Shown here: positions 53,823 through 61,562 of the stretch, piece after piece | How positions within the stretch are numbered: the first letter of the stretch is position 1 | Layout: each line of letters opens with the position of its first letter | From: Alkalicella caledoniensis | GTDB lineage: Bacteria; Bacillota; Proteinivoracia; Proteinivoracales; Proteinivoracaceae | DNA: 64,000 nucleotides | Assembly: GCF_014467015.1 (NCBI RefSeq) | Contig: NZ_CP058559.1 | Span: forward strand, 2,666,001 to 2,730,000 | Direction of reading: 5' to 3' | The notes under the pieces: model-generated | The model's input: only the letters and a program-made list of their open reading frames with translations | Database searches by the model: none | What the model was told of the DNA's origin: nothing | Position numbers and translations under genes: made by a program

Positions 53823-55628
53823 GTCAACCATTTTTGAAAATGTCCTAAAAAAGTCTTAACATAAGCACCAGATTTCTGGTGCTAAATTCTAAAAACACTT
53901 TTCAGAATAGTTATGCTATTAACTTTTAATACTGCGACAATCTGTTGTTGTTCATGGCTTTCACAAAAGACAGTTGTAGCCGATGCTTCAGCTTCGGCTG
54001 ACATTCAAAATGAACAGTATGATGGTAGGACTTTGTACTCGCCGTAAAACAAAAAGGCAGTGCCTAGAATGCACCTTGTTTTTGCGTAACTTTAATAAAC
54101 CTAGTGATTTCTAAGATTCTTGCTAAGCTATGTTGTTCCTATGTAATTGCTTTTTTAAATATCTTTCAAATGATGCCTGTTTCCATGGGTGACTCATTGG
54201 AGGAATATATTTTTTCTTAGGTTTCTCAGGAAGAGTTGCTAGATCAAATGCTTTTGAAGAGGGTTTATGATGTGGTAGCAACTCAAGCAAATAAACCTGT
54301 TCACCAATACAGCAGTAAATGTCCCCATCAAAGGCTTTAATGACCATAGCTGTAGTACCCTTACGGTAATGCACTGCAACTCCATAAGCATTAACAGGCA
54401 GATAATACTCATTATGATATTTAATACAACTCCCATTATCAATTTTTCTAGAAGAAATTACCGCCAGTGTTAGATTGATTTTATCATTATCTGGTTGCGT
54501 TTCGAACACAGATTTGATACTATCAATAGGTAAAGCGAATCGCTTGTTGAATTTTTTTATGTAGGAGTAAAGGAATTTGTTTGCCTCCTCAATTGAGGAG
54601 ACACCTCTCAAGCGTAGCTCTACGACTAGGCGGGATTGAAGAGTGCCAAATACTCTTTCAACCCGCCCTTTTGCTTGTGGAACGCTAGATGTCTGAATGT
54701 CGATTCCTAACTGCTTACATGCATATCCGAACTGAGTAAATGTATCTTTTTCAACTGAAGCTTCTTTTTTCTTTTCGTATTTTCTTTTATACTCAAATAC
54801 AGTGCGATTATCTGTAAAAAACTGATAAGGGATTCCATAGTTAGTTAGGACCTGATTAAGAACATTGTAGTAGCCTTTTAACGTTTCCTGCTCATCAAAG
54901 TAAGCGCCTAACATTTGCCCTGTGGCATCATCGATTGCTACATGAAGGTGTGTTTTTATGCCACCAAACCACTCATGCATGGAAGCGTCCATTTGGAGCA
55001 TTTCTCCAAAGTAAGCACACCTAGGACGCCTAGGATGAGAGTCCTCTATATCTAAAATGGAGCTTTGAATGACAGCTGCCTTCTTCATAGATTTAGTTTT
55101 AGCTTGAAGATCCTTTAGTTCTTTCTTCAATGCTTTCCTAGAAGATCGTGTTGCCATTGGCGAAAGGATGAACTCTTTCCTAAGAATAGAAGTAATGGTA
55201 CCGACAGATACTTTGATGTCTTCCATCTCATTAAGAAGCTCTGAAAAATGGGTTAGATTACAATCATAATACTTAGTGCGGTATAAGTCTAAGATTAACT
55301 TCTTGGTATCTTCAGATAAGGTTATTGAAGGTTGCCTACCACGGTTTCCATGAATGAAAAAAGCTTTACCTTTTTCTTTATACCCTTTGATTAGCCTACT
55401 GATATGCCTAGGTGTACACCTGATTTTAAGGGCTGCAGTTTTCTTGTTGCCATTAGTTTCTACCAACTTTTTAATTATTTCATATTTCTGATTCTCATCC
55501 ATAGTTAATATCACCTTTCTCATCTTGTCCACCTCATTTTTATAGTCATGAGGGTATTATAATATATGAATTACTTTTAGGACATAATCTTTTGTGGTAT
55601 AACTAGACATTATCATATATGAATCATA
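53823..55628 (-). mobile_element. IS1202-like (ISNCY) insertion sequence
   Basis: About 1.8 kb with one transposase gene on the minus strand, flanked by an exact 28-bp direct repeat. Related sub-terminal motifs occur at both ends in inverted orientation: ATGTCCTAAAA at left (53841-53851) and TTTTAGGACAT at right (55575-55585). From memory, IS1202-type elements make target duplications of about 24-29 bp, which fits. The exact right tip is unsure: TGTC-type tips could instead place it near 55609. The left non-coding arm (53830-54120) holds a hairpin CACCAG/CTGGTG and an ACAGTTGTAG-headed hairpin at 53970. Confidence 0.8.
54123..55523 (-). CDS. Transposase, IS1202-like (ISNCY)
   Basis: 466 aa. 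An N-terminal helix-turn-helix region (NKKTAALKIRCTPRHISRLIK and following, about 25-60) and an integrase/rve-type DDE core: LQMDASMHEWFGG (first Asp about 180), QFFTDNRTVFEY (second Asp, about 240) and QAKGRVERVFGTLQ (Glu, about 290). The 'DASxHxWF' wording is typical of the IS1202/ISNCY group. No frameshift or stop is seen, so the enzyme looks intact. ATG at 55523 follows AGGTGG five bases upstream; the in-frame GTG at 55532 lies within that site. Confidence 0.92.
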   Translation of the reverse strand: MRKVILTMDENQKYEIIKKLVETNGNKKTAALKIRCTPRHISRLIKGYKEKGKAFFIHGNRGRQPSITLSEDTKKLILDLYRTKYYDCNLTHFSELLNEMEDIKVSVGTITSILRKEFILSPMATRSSRKALKKELKDLQAKTKSMKKAAVIQSSILDIEDSHPRRPRCAYFGEMLQMDASMHEWFGGIKTHLHVAIDDATGQMLGAYFDEQETLKGYYNVLNQVLTNYGIPYQFFTDNRTVFEYKRKYEKKKEASVEKDTFTQFGYACKQLGIDIQTSSVPQAKGRVERVFGTLQSRLVVELRLRGVSSIEEANKFLYSYIKKFNKRFALPIDSIKSVFETQPDNDKINLTLAVISSRKIDNGSCIKYHNEYYLPVNAYGVAVHYRKGTTAMVIKAFDGDIYCCIGEQVYLLELLPHHKPSSKAFDLATLPEKPKKKYIPPMSHPWKQASFERYLKKQLHRNNIA

Positions 55629-55656
55629 CATTACAAATAAAAAAAAGGGAATTCCT
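55629..55656 (+). repeat. 28-bp direct repeat, right of insertion sequence
   Basis: Identical copy of 53795-53822. Its last base is the first T of the infC promoter -35 box, so the insertion stopped just short of that promoter. Confidence 0.85.
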
Positions 55657-55684
55657 TGACAAAGTACTTAAATAGTATTAAAAT
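55656..55684 (+). promoter_or_regulatory. Promoter of infC-rpmI-rplT
   Basis: TTGACA (55656-55661), 17-bp spacer, TAAAAT (55679-55684). It lies directly against the insertion-sequence target repeat. Confidence 0.8.
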
Positions 55685-55689
55685 ATATA

Positions 55690-55830
55690 AAGTAAAGAAG
55701 AGGCCATCCGCTTCTCACCTTATGACCAAGCTTTAGGCTACGAGTTGTCAGGTTAAATACCAATAAGATAATACAGATAATACTTTTGTATTCTTTATGG
55801 GCGGATGGTTATATCCGCCCATTTTTTGTT
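55690..55830 (+). promoter_or_regulatory. L20 leader (ribosomal protein autoregulation)
   Basis: Matches the Firmicutes L20 leader that lets excess L20 stop infC operon transcription. A terminator stem ATGGGCGGAT/ATCCGCCCAT (55797-55806 with 55813-55822) with T-run lies before infC. An upstream strand CCATCCGC (55704-55711) is perfectly complementary to GCGGATGG (55801-55808) and would open the terminator, giving two exclusive folds. Confidence 0.88.
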
Positions 55831-55907
55831 GTTCTTTTGGGCATGCCAATTACGCATCAAATCATAGAATTTGAGTGTTTGTGGAAAATACCAGGAGGTG
55901 AAAAGTT

Positions 55908-56417
55908 ATTAGTAATAAAGACTTATTGATTAACGAGGAAATCAAAGTCAAAGAGATTCGTCTAATAGACGAAGAAGGAAATCAAGTTGGTGTAACTGCT
56001 ACTAAAGAGGCTCTTAAAACAGCTCAAGCTAAAAATCTTGATCTTGTAGAAATAGCCCCTCAAGCTAAGCCACCAGTTTGCCGTATTATGGATTATGGAA
56101 AATACAAGTACGAGCAAAGTAAAAGAGAAAAAGAAGCTAGGAAAAATCAACATGTTATCACAGTAAAAGAAATTCAGGTTAGACCAAAGATCGATGAGCA
56201 CGACTATCAAACCAAACTAAGGAACATAATCAAATTCCTAGAAGGTAAGGATAAGGTTAAAGTAACCATCAGATTCAGGGGTCGAGAAGTTGCATATGCT
56301 AACCAAGGAAAAGAAATCTGTGAGAGAATAGCTGAAACAACTAAAGAAATAGCAGTTGTTGAAAAACCTGCTAAACTTGAAGGTAGAAACATGATAATGG
56401 TTTTAGCTCCAAAATAA
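55908..56417 (+). CDS. infC: Translation initiation factor IF-3 (AUU start)
   Basis: Prevents 50S joining and proofreads the start codon in 30S complexes. 169 aa from the proposed start: N-terminal domain (about 1-80, with [20 protein letters not shown]) and C-terminal domain (about 85-169, with [15 protein letters not shown] and VTIRFRGRE). No ATG, GTG or TTG fits the ribosome site AGGAGGTG (55893-55900); seven bases beyond it is ATT at 55908, giving the normal infC N terminus (I/M)[12 protein letters not shown]. The TTG at 55926 would drop conserved residues. An AUU start is the known device for IF-3 autoregulation. First gene of the L20-controlled operon. Confidence 0.93.
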   Translation: MSNKDLLINEEIKVKEIRLIDEEGNQVGVTATKEALKTAQAKNLDLVEIAPQAKPPVCRIMDYGKYKYEQSKREKEARKNQHVITVKEIQVRPKIDEHDYQTKLRNIIKFLEGKDKVKVTIRFRGREVAYANQGKEICERIAETTKEIAVVEKPAKLEGRNMIMVLAPK

Positions 56418-56442
56418 AACCCTTGGAAGGAGGCTTTTTATA

Positions 56443-56634
56443 ATGCCAAAGATGAAAACCCACAGTGGTGCTAAAAAAAGATTCAAGAAAACCAAAAAAG
56501 GTAAAATCAAAAGAAGTCATGCTTTTACAAGTCACATTCTAACTAAGAAAAGTGCTAAAAGAAAGCGTAACCTTAGAAAAATGGGTCTAGTTAGCAAAAG
56601 CGACGTAAAAAGAGTACTTAAACTTTTACCATAG
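56443..56634 (+). CDS. rpmI: 50S ribosomal protein L35
   Basis: 63 aa, very basic, with the family start [20 protein letters not shown] and the HILTKKS segment; complete length. Ribosome site GGAAGGAGG. It lies 25 bp after infC in the standard infC-rpmI-rplT order. It binds 23S rRNA in the large subunit. Confidence 0.97.
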   Translation: MPKMKTHSGAKKRFKKTKKGKIKRSHAFTSHILTKKSAKRKRNLRKMGLVSKSDVKRVLKLLP

Positions 56635-56663
56635 TCTAATTAAAGAAAAAGGAGGTATACGAG

Positions 56664-57020
56664 ATGCCAAGAGTAAAACCAGGTGTTCAAACTAGGAAAC
56701 GTCACAAAAAAATATTAAAGCTTGCTAAAGGCTATTATGGCGCTAAAAGCAAGATTTTCCGTAAAGCAAATGAGCAGATTCTAAAATCTTTATCATATGC
56801 ATACAGAGATAGAAAAAACCGTAAGAGGGACTTCAGAAAGCTTTGGATCGCAAGAATCAATGCTGAGGCTAGAAACAATGGTCTTTCTTATAGCAGAATG
56901 ATTAATGGTCTTAAAGTTGCTGGTGTTGATATCAACCGAAAAATGCTTGCCGATTTAGCTGTTAATGACAACGCTGCATTCGCACAACTAGCAGAACTAG
57001 CAAAAAGCAAACTTAACTAA
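56664..57020 (+). CDS. rplT: 50S ribosomal protein L20
   Basis: 118 aa, basic, with an extended N-terminal tail ([20 protein letters not shown]) and the globular C-terminal half ([19 protein letters not shown], then [20 protein letters not shown]). It is needed early in 50S assembly and represses its own operon through the leader at 55690. Ribosome site AAAGGAGG. A terminator follows. Confidence 0.97.
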   Translation: MPRVKPGVQTRKRHKKILKLAKGYYGAKSKIFRKANEQILKSLSYAYRDRKNRKRDFRKLWIARINAEARNNGLSYSRMINGLKVAGVDINRKMLADLAVNDNAAFAQLAELAKSKLN

Positions 57021-57022
57021 CT

Positions 57023-57048
57023 AAAAGCGCAAATCTGCGCTTTTTTTA
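57023..57048 (+). terminator. Terminator after rplT
   Basis: AGCGCA/TGCGCT stem (57026-57031 with 57036-57041), A-rich before and T-run after. Confidence 0.9.
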
Positions 57049-57209
57049 GCATTGAAATAGCTGCCAATAAGTAGTAGGCCTTAGAGCACAGGGGCGCTAG
57101 CGTCGATTGTAAGGTAAAAAAACTTAGCACTATTGCGGCTAACTACAAAATGAATAATCATTAATTTAAATCATAAACTAGAATAGATAGGCGAAAGGAG
57201 GTATACCTG

Positions 57210-58547
57210 ATGCCTAAGAAAAAAGTTGCACTTTCCCCGGCTAGGGTTTTAGTAGGTGGTTTCCTAGGGCTAATACTCATAGGTACCATACTTCTATCTT
57301 TACCCCAAGCTTCTGTAGAGGGAAGACTCCCTGTTTTTGATGCCTTGTTTACAGCTACTTCCGCCGTTTGTGTAACTGGACTTGTAGTTGTAGATACTGG
57401 AACTCATTTTACTATATTTGGACAAGTGGTAATAATGATTTTAATACAGGCTGGTGGATTAGGCTTTATGACCATGGCTACACTTTTCTTTTTAATTTTA
57501 GGTAAAAAAATAACCCTTAAAGAAAGGTTGGTTATGCAAGAGGCACTAAATCAATTTTCCCTTGAAGGTCTAGTAAGGCTAACAAAAACAATATTGGTTT
57601 TTACTTTAGTAATCGAGGGATTAGCTGCTTTGATATTGGGACTTAGATTTTCCGTTGATATGGGCTTCCGTACAGGTATGTATATGGGAGTTTTCCACTC
57701 AATTTCTGCATTTAGTAACGCAGGTTTTGACCTAATGGGTAGCGTTGGTGGATCAAGTATGACAGCATACTGGAACGATCCACTTGTTAATTTAGTAATT
57801 ATTGGGTTGTTTGTTTTTGGCGGACTGGGCTTTACAGTACTTGTTGATATCTATAATAGAAGACCTATTAAAAAAATGGCTTTACATAGTAAATTTGTAT
57901 TGTTACTAACAGCAATATTGCTGGTGGTAGGTTTCTTGGGAGTTTTTATATTAGAGTATAACAACCCTGAAACCATAGGGGAAATGACTTTTATTCAAAA
58001 GATACTTCCATCTATTTTTACAGGGGCAACTACAAGGACAGCAGGATTTAATACATTAGATACTGGGGCTTTAAACCCAGCAACACTGTTTTTTATGTTA
58101 GTGTTAATGTTCGTAGGAGCTTCACCTGCATCTACAGGTGGTGGTATAAAGACGACTACCTTTGGTGTTCTATTAGTGTCTGTAGCAGCTATGATAAAAG
58201 GTAAAGAGGATGTTGACTTATTTTCCAGACGCTTACCTATGAATATAATTCTTAAGGCCCTTGCTATAATTGTAATTGGGTTGATAGTAGTAGGAGTAGC
58301 TACAATTATTTTGGCTCAGACTGAGCAACACGACTTTTTACAAATAGTTTTTGAAGTAGTTTCTGCATTCGGTACAGTGGGACTTTCGACGGGTATTACT
58401 TCTGAGTTAAGCGTTGCAGGAAGAGGCATAATAATAGTGATAATGTTCATGGGCAGAGTTGGTCCATTAACAATGGCTTTAGCCTTTGGGCAAAGACTAA
58501 AACCGAGCAAAATCCGCCATCCGGAAGAGAAGGTTTTAGTGGGTTAA
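57210..58547 (+). CDS. ktrB: Potassium uptake membrane subunit KtrB
   Basis: 445 aa, TrkH/KtrB family with four repeated membrane-pore-membrane units. The selectivity-filter-like regions are visible: TSAVCVTGLVVVDTGTH (about 50), SAFSNAGFDLMG (about 168), TGATTRTAGFNTLD and SAFGTVGLSTGIT (about 390). ATG follows AAAGGAGG. It works with the cytosolic gate KtrA encoded 15 bp downstream. K+ uptake is often sodium-dependent in this family and controlled by c-di-AMP. Confidence 0.94.
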   Translation: MPKKKVALSPARVLVGGFLGLILIGTILLSLPQASVEGRLPVFDALFTATSAVCVTGLVVVDTGTHFTIFGQVVIMILIQAGGLGFMTMATLFFLILGKKITLKERLVMQEALNQFSLEGLVRLTKTILVFTLVIEGLAALILGLRFSVDMGFRTGMYMGVFHSISAFSNAGFDLMGSVGGSSMTAYWNDPLVNLVIIGLFVFGGLGFTVLVDIYNRRPIKKMALHSKFVLLLTAILLVVGFLGVFILEYNNPETIGEMTFIQKILPSIFTGATTRTAGFNTLDTGALNPATLFFMLVLMFVGASPASTGGGIKTTTFGVLLVSVAAMIKGKEDVDLFSRRLPMNIILKALAIIVIGLIVVGVATIILAQTEQHDFLQIVFEVVSAFGTVGLSTGITSELSVAGRGIIIVIMFMGRVGPLTMALAFGQRLKPSKIRHPEEKVLVG

Positions 58548-58562
58548 AAGGAGGTAATAATA

Positions 58563-59210
58563 ATGAAGGAATTCGCAATTATTGGTTTAGGTAGATTTGG
58601 AGCAGCTGTGGCTAAAACTTTATATAACATGGGCTATGAGGTTCTTGGAATTGATATAAATGAGGAAAGAGTTCAAGAAGCTAGGGACTATACCACACAT
58701 GCTGTACAAGTTGATGCAATAGATGAAAATTCCCTAAAGGCATTGGGAATAAGAAACTTTGATGTTGCAATCGTGGGAATCGGTCAAGACATTCAAGCTA
58801 GCATTTTAACGACCCTTATTTTAAAGGAAATGGGTATAGAATACGTTGTATCAAAGGCTCAAAATGACTTGCACGGCAAAGTTCTGTATAAGACAGGGGC
58901 TGATAGGGTGATTTTCCCAGAGCGAGATATGGGTGTGAGGGTAGCTAACAACTTAACAAGTACAAATATTTTAGATTATATTGAACTAGCACCTGACTAT
59001 AGTATAGTAGAAGTAACGGCACCTGGTTTCATGGTTGGGAAAACCCTGATGGAGCTTGATCTAAGGGCAAAGTATTCTATAAACGTTGTTGCTATTAAAT
59101 CAGGTAAAGATATCAATGTTGCACCAGTGGCTGAAGCAGAAATTCAAGATGGTGATATTTTAGTTGCCATCGGAAGTAACGATAAGCTGAAAAAAATAGA
59201 GGAGCGGTAA
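58563..59210 (+). CDS. ktrA: Potassium uptake regulatory subunit KtrA
   Basis: 215 aa cytosolic RCK protein. An N-terminal nucleotide-binding Rossmann fold (IIGLGRFGAAVAKTL, with acidic VLGIDINEERV at the ribose site) is followed by a C-terminal TrkA-C domain (about 135-215, SIVEVTAPGFMVGKTLMELD) that in homologues binds c-di-AMP. It forms the octameric ring gating KtrB. Ribosome site AAAGGAGG. The methyltransferase gene begins 2 bp later, so all three genes are one unit. Confidence 0.95.
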   Translation: MKEFAIIGLGRFGAAVAKTLYNMGYEVLGIDINEERVQEARDYTTHAVQVDAIDENSLKALGIRNFDVAIVGIGQDIQASILTTLILKEMGIEYVVSKAQNDLHGKVLYKTGADRVIFPERDMGVRVANNLTSTNILDYIELAPDYSIVEVTAPGFMVGKTLMELDLRAKYSINVVAIKSGKDINVAPVAEAEIQDGDILVAIGSNDKLKKIEER

Positions 59211-59212
59211 AA

Positions 59213-59962
59213 GTGGTAATTACCTCTTCAAGTAATAAAATTGTTAAAGATATTTTAGATATAAAGCGAAAAGGTAAAAAGAGTAGTAGTCAACTGCTAT
59301 TTTTTGAAGGGCAGCGATTGGTTGAAGATGTTTTAGCTTGCGGTGCTGAAATTGAGACGCTAATAATAAGGGAAAGTAGCTCTGAGAAATACTCGCATAT
59401 TTGTACTAATAATAAAGTTATATTTTCAGACAAGTTATTTGAACATATATCTGGAACAGTTAATAGTCAAGGTATTGCACTGCTAGCCAAAAGACCTATA
59501 CTACCCATAGGTGGAGGTAAGCTATTCTTAGCCTTAGATAGGGTACAAGACCCAGGAAACCTAGGGACAATAATAAGAACAGCTCTAGCTTGTGACGTTG
59601 ATGGAATCTTTTTGCTTAAAGGAACAGTGGATCTATACAATGAAAAAGCCCTTAGATCTACCATGGGAGCAATTTATAAGATTCCAATCTACATAGATGT
59701 TGAAATGGATCATCTGGTTAACTTTATCAAAGAGCAAGGGATAACACCTATAAAGGCAAGCATAAAGGGAGAACAGTTATATGACAAAATACCCAAAGGG
59801 AAATACATGGTATTTGTTGGTAATGAAGGAAATGGCTTATCACAGGAAGTTGAAGAACTTGAAGGTTTAGATGTTAGAATTCCCCTTTATGGTGATATAG
59901 AATCTTTGAATGTGGCTGTGGCAACGGGTATAATACTATATGGAATCAAAGGAAATGAATAA
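59213..59962 (+). CDS. SpoU/TrmH-type RNA 2'-O-methyltransferase
   Basis: 249 aa, SPOUT knot family. An N-terminal substrate-binding part (about 1-95, with FFEGQRLVEDVL) precedes the catalytic domain: DRVQDPGNLGTIIRTA (motif 1, about 103-118), FVGNEGNGLSQEV (motif 2, about 201-213) and IPLYGDIESLNVAVATGI (motif 3). The pattern matches YsgA-like rRNA methyltransferases that often precede pheST in Firmicutes. A GTG start at 59213 is used, 2 bp after ktrA. The exact modified nucleotide is not readable. Confidence 0.93.
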   Translation: MVITSSSNKIVKDILDIKRKGKKSSSQLLFFEGQRLVEDVLACGAEIETLIIRESSSEKYSHICTNNKVIFSDKLFEHISGTVNSQGIALLAKRPILPIGGGKLFLALDRVQDPGNLGTIIRTALACDVDGIFLLKGTVDLYNEKALRSTMGAIYKIPIYIDVEMDHLVNFIKEQGITPIKASIKGEQLYDKIPKGKYMVFVGNEGNGLSQEVEELEGLDVRIPLYGDIESLNVAVATGIILYGIKGNE

Positions 59963-59997
59963 ACAAGAATTAAACTTTAAAATGAGCCCCAAGTAAA

Positions 59998-60026
59998 TTG
60001 CAAATTGTCAGTCAATATGATATAAT
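59998..60026 (+). promoter_or_regulatory. Promoter of yqzL-like gene and pheST
   Basis: TTGCAA (59998-60003), 17-bp spacer, consensus TATAAT (60021-60026). Confidence 0.8.
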
Positions 60027-60058
60027 AACCCTACCGACTATGACCGGAGGGGAAAGCC

Positions 60059-60154
60059 ATGGGATACAAAGAATTGTATTGGGAGCTTTTTATTAAAACC
60101 GGAATTTTAGCCTTTTATGTTCAGTATAGGCAAATGTGTAAGAAAACATCGTAA
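60059..60154 (+). CDS. YqzL-like small protein (31 aa)
   Basis: A short gene between the promoter and the T-box. It begins MGYKELYWELF, continues IKTGILAFYVQYRQM and ends KKTS; the 'W..F..TG...AYL.Y'-like spacing resembles the YqzL family, small Firmicutes proteins of unknown function. A strong ribosome site GGAGGGG lies six to seven bases before the ATG. Translation of it would occur on the leader of pheST before the T-box decision, so it might be expressed even when the T-box terminates. The family match is by eye over very few residues. Confidence 0.55.
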   Translation: MGYKELYWELFIKTGILAFYVQYRQMCKKTS

Positions 60155-60159
60155 AAAGA

Positions 60160-60386
60160 TAATGCGAAAGAGAGTAAACTATTTATGTGCTATAACAGGG
60201 AATGAGGTCAGGACTGAGAGCCTCTATGGTGTAAGGTAGTTGAAATTCACTTTCAAATCGGTGAAGTGAAAAGCCAGTAGTTTCACCCGGTTGACTCCGT
60301 TATGGGTCTTTGAGTGGCTGTAAATAGCAAATTGGGTGGTACCGCGGAAATCTCCGTCCCATATGGGAGTCGGGGATTTTTTTTGT
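60160..60386 (+). promoter_or_regulatory. Phe T-box leader
   Basis: Uncharged tRNA-Phe binds to allow read-through into pheST. The T-box ATTGGGTGGTACCGCGG lies at 60331-60347. Stem I pairs GAAAG (60166-60170) with CTTTC (60250-60254) and AACTA (60177-60181) with TAGTT (60237-60241); the loop between holds GAAATTCA with specifier codon TTC (60246-60248), Phe. The terminator AATCTCCG/CGGGGATT encloses TCCC/GGGA and ends in eight T. Confidence 0.93.
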
Positions 60387-60524
60387 TATCAAGAAAAGAA
60401 ATATAAGTCGAGAGTATTTATAAGCATTAATTCCGCAAAGGGATTCTGTCCAACTAACCAGCTAACACTGAAAACTAACTGCAAAATAACTGTAAAACAA
60501 ACAATAGAAATGGAGGAAGAACAA

Positions 60525-61556
60525 ATGAAAGATAAATTATCAGAGTTACAAAGTATCGCTTTAGAGAATATCGAAGATGCTCAAACCCTTGCTCAGCTGG
60601 AAGAGTATAAGGTCAACTACTTAGGTAAAAAAGGAGAAATCACTTCAATCCTTAGGGGTATGGGATCATTGTCTGCAGAAGAAAGGCCTATACTAGGTCA
60701 AATGGCAAACGATGTCAAGGAAAAGATTCAACAAGCAATTACAGATAAAATTGTAAGCCTAGAAGAAAAGGAACTTTTACTTAAGTTAGATGAGGAAAAA
60801 ATAGATATATCTTTGCCTGGTACAAAAAAATCTGTTGGTAGTTTACACCCTCTTACTTTAGTTCGTAGAGAAATGGAGCAAATATTCCTAGGCATGGGTT
60901 ACGATATAGTTGAAGGACCAGAAATAGAAACAGATCACTATAACTTTGAAGCCCTTAACTTGCCGAAAAACCATCCTGCTAGAGATATGCAAGATACTTT
61001 CTATATCACTGAAAATATATTGCTGAGGACACATACATCTCCTGTACAGGCACGAACCATGGGTAAAAGGGCACCAGAAGTTCCCCTTCGCATTATCAGT
61101 CCAGGAAGGGTATTTAGAAAAGATGATGATGCAACACACTCGCCTATGTTCCATCAGGTTGAAGGTTTAGTAATAGATAAAAACATAACCCTTGCAGACT
61201 TAAAGGGGACACTCTTACTTTTCGCAAAGCAGATGTTTGGTGAAAAACAACAAGTTAGGTTACGACCAAGTTTCTTCCCATTTACAGAGCCCAGTGCAGA
61301 AGTTGATATAAGCTGTTTCTCTTGTGAAGGGAATGGTTGTGGTTTGTGCTCCCAAACTGGATGGATTGAGATACTAGGAGCTGGCATGGTGCATCCAAAT
61401 GTTCTTGAAATGGGTGGGTATGACCCAAATGAAGTTCAAGGATTCGCATTTGGAATGGGTGTAGAAAGAATAGCTATGCTTAAATACGGTATAAGTGACA
61501 TAAGAGAATTTTACAATGGTGACTTAAGAGTAGTACAACAATTCGCTAGGGGGTAA
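60525..61556 (+). CDS. pheS: Phenylalanine-tRNA ligase subunit alpha
   Basis: 343 aa. An N-terminal coiled-coil (about 1-85) binds tRNA-Phe; the class II catalytic core follows with motif 2 ([20 protein letters not shown], about 195-215) and motif 3 ([17 protein letters not shown], about 310-326). ATG at 60525 follows GGAGGAAG; in-frame starts farther upstream fall inside the T-box and are rejected. It forms the alpha2beta2 enzyme with PheT, encoded 6 bp downstream. Confidence 0.97.
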   Translation: MKDKLSELQSIALENIEDAQTLAQLEEYKVNYLGKKGEITSILRGMGSLSAEERPILGQMANDVKEKIQQAITDKIVSLEEKELLLKLDEEKIDISLPGTKKSVGSLHPLTLVRREMEQIFLGMGYDIVEGPEIETDHYNFEALNLPKNHPARDMQDTFYITENILLRTHTSPVQARTMGKRAPEVPLRIISPGRVFRKDDDATHSPMFHQVEGLVIDKNITLADLKGTLLLFAKQMFGEKQQVRLRPSFFPFTEPSAEVDISCFSCEGNGCGLCSQTGWIEILGAGMVHPNVLEMGGYDPNEVQGFAFGMGVERIAMLKYGISDIREFYNGDLRVVQQFARG

Positions 61557-61562
61557 AACATA

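Noticed and set aside
57060-57200. c-di-AMP riboswitch before ktrB
   Set aside because: The core sequences of the ydaO class are not present in the leader; I see nothing definite there.
60336-60524. Upstream extension of pheS
   Set aside because: It runs through the T-box antiterminator and terminator; ATG 60525 has the ribosome site and the normal N terminus.
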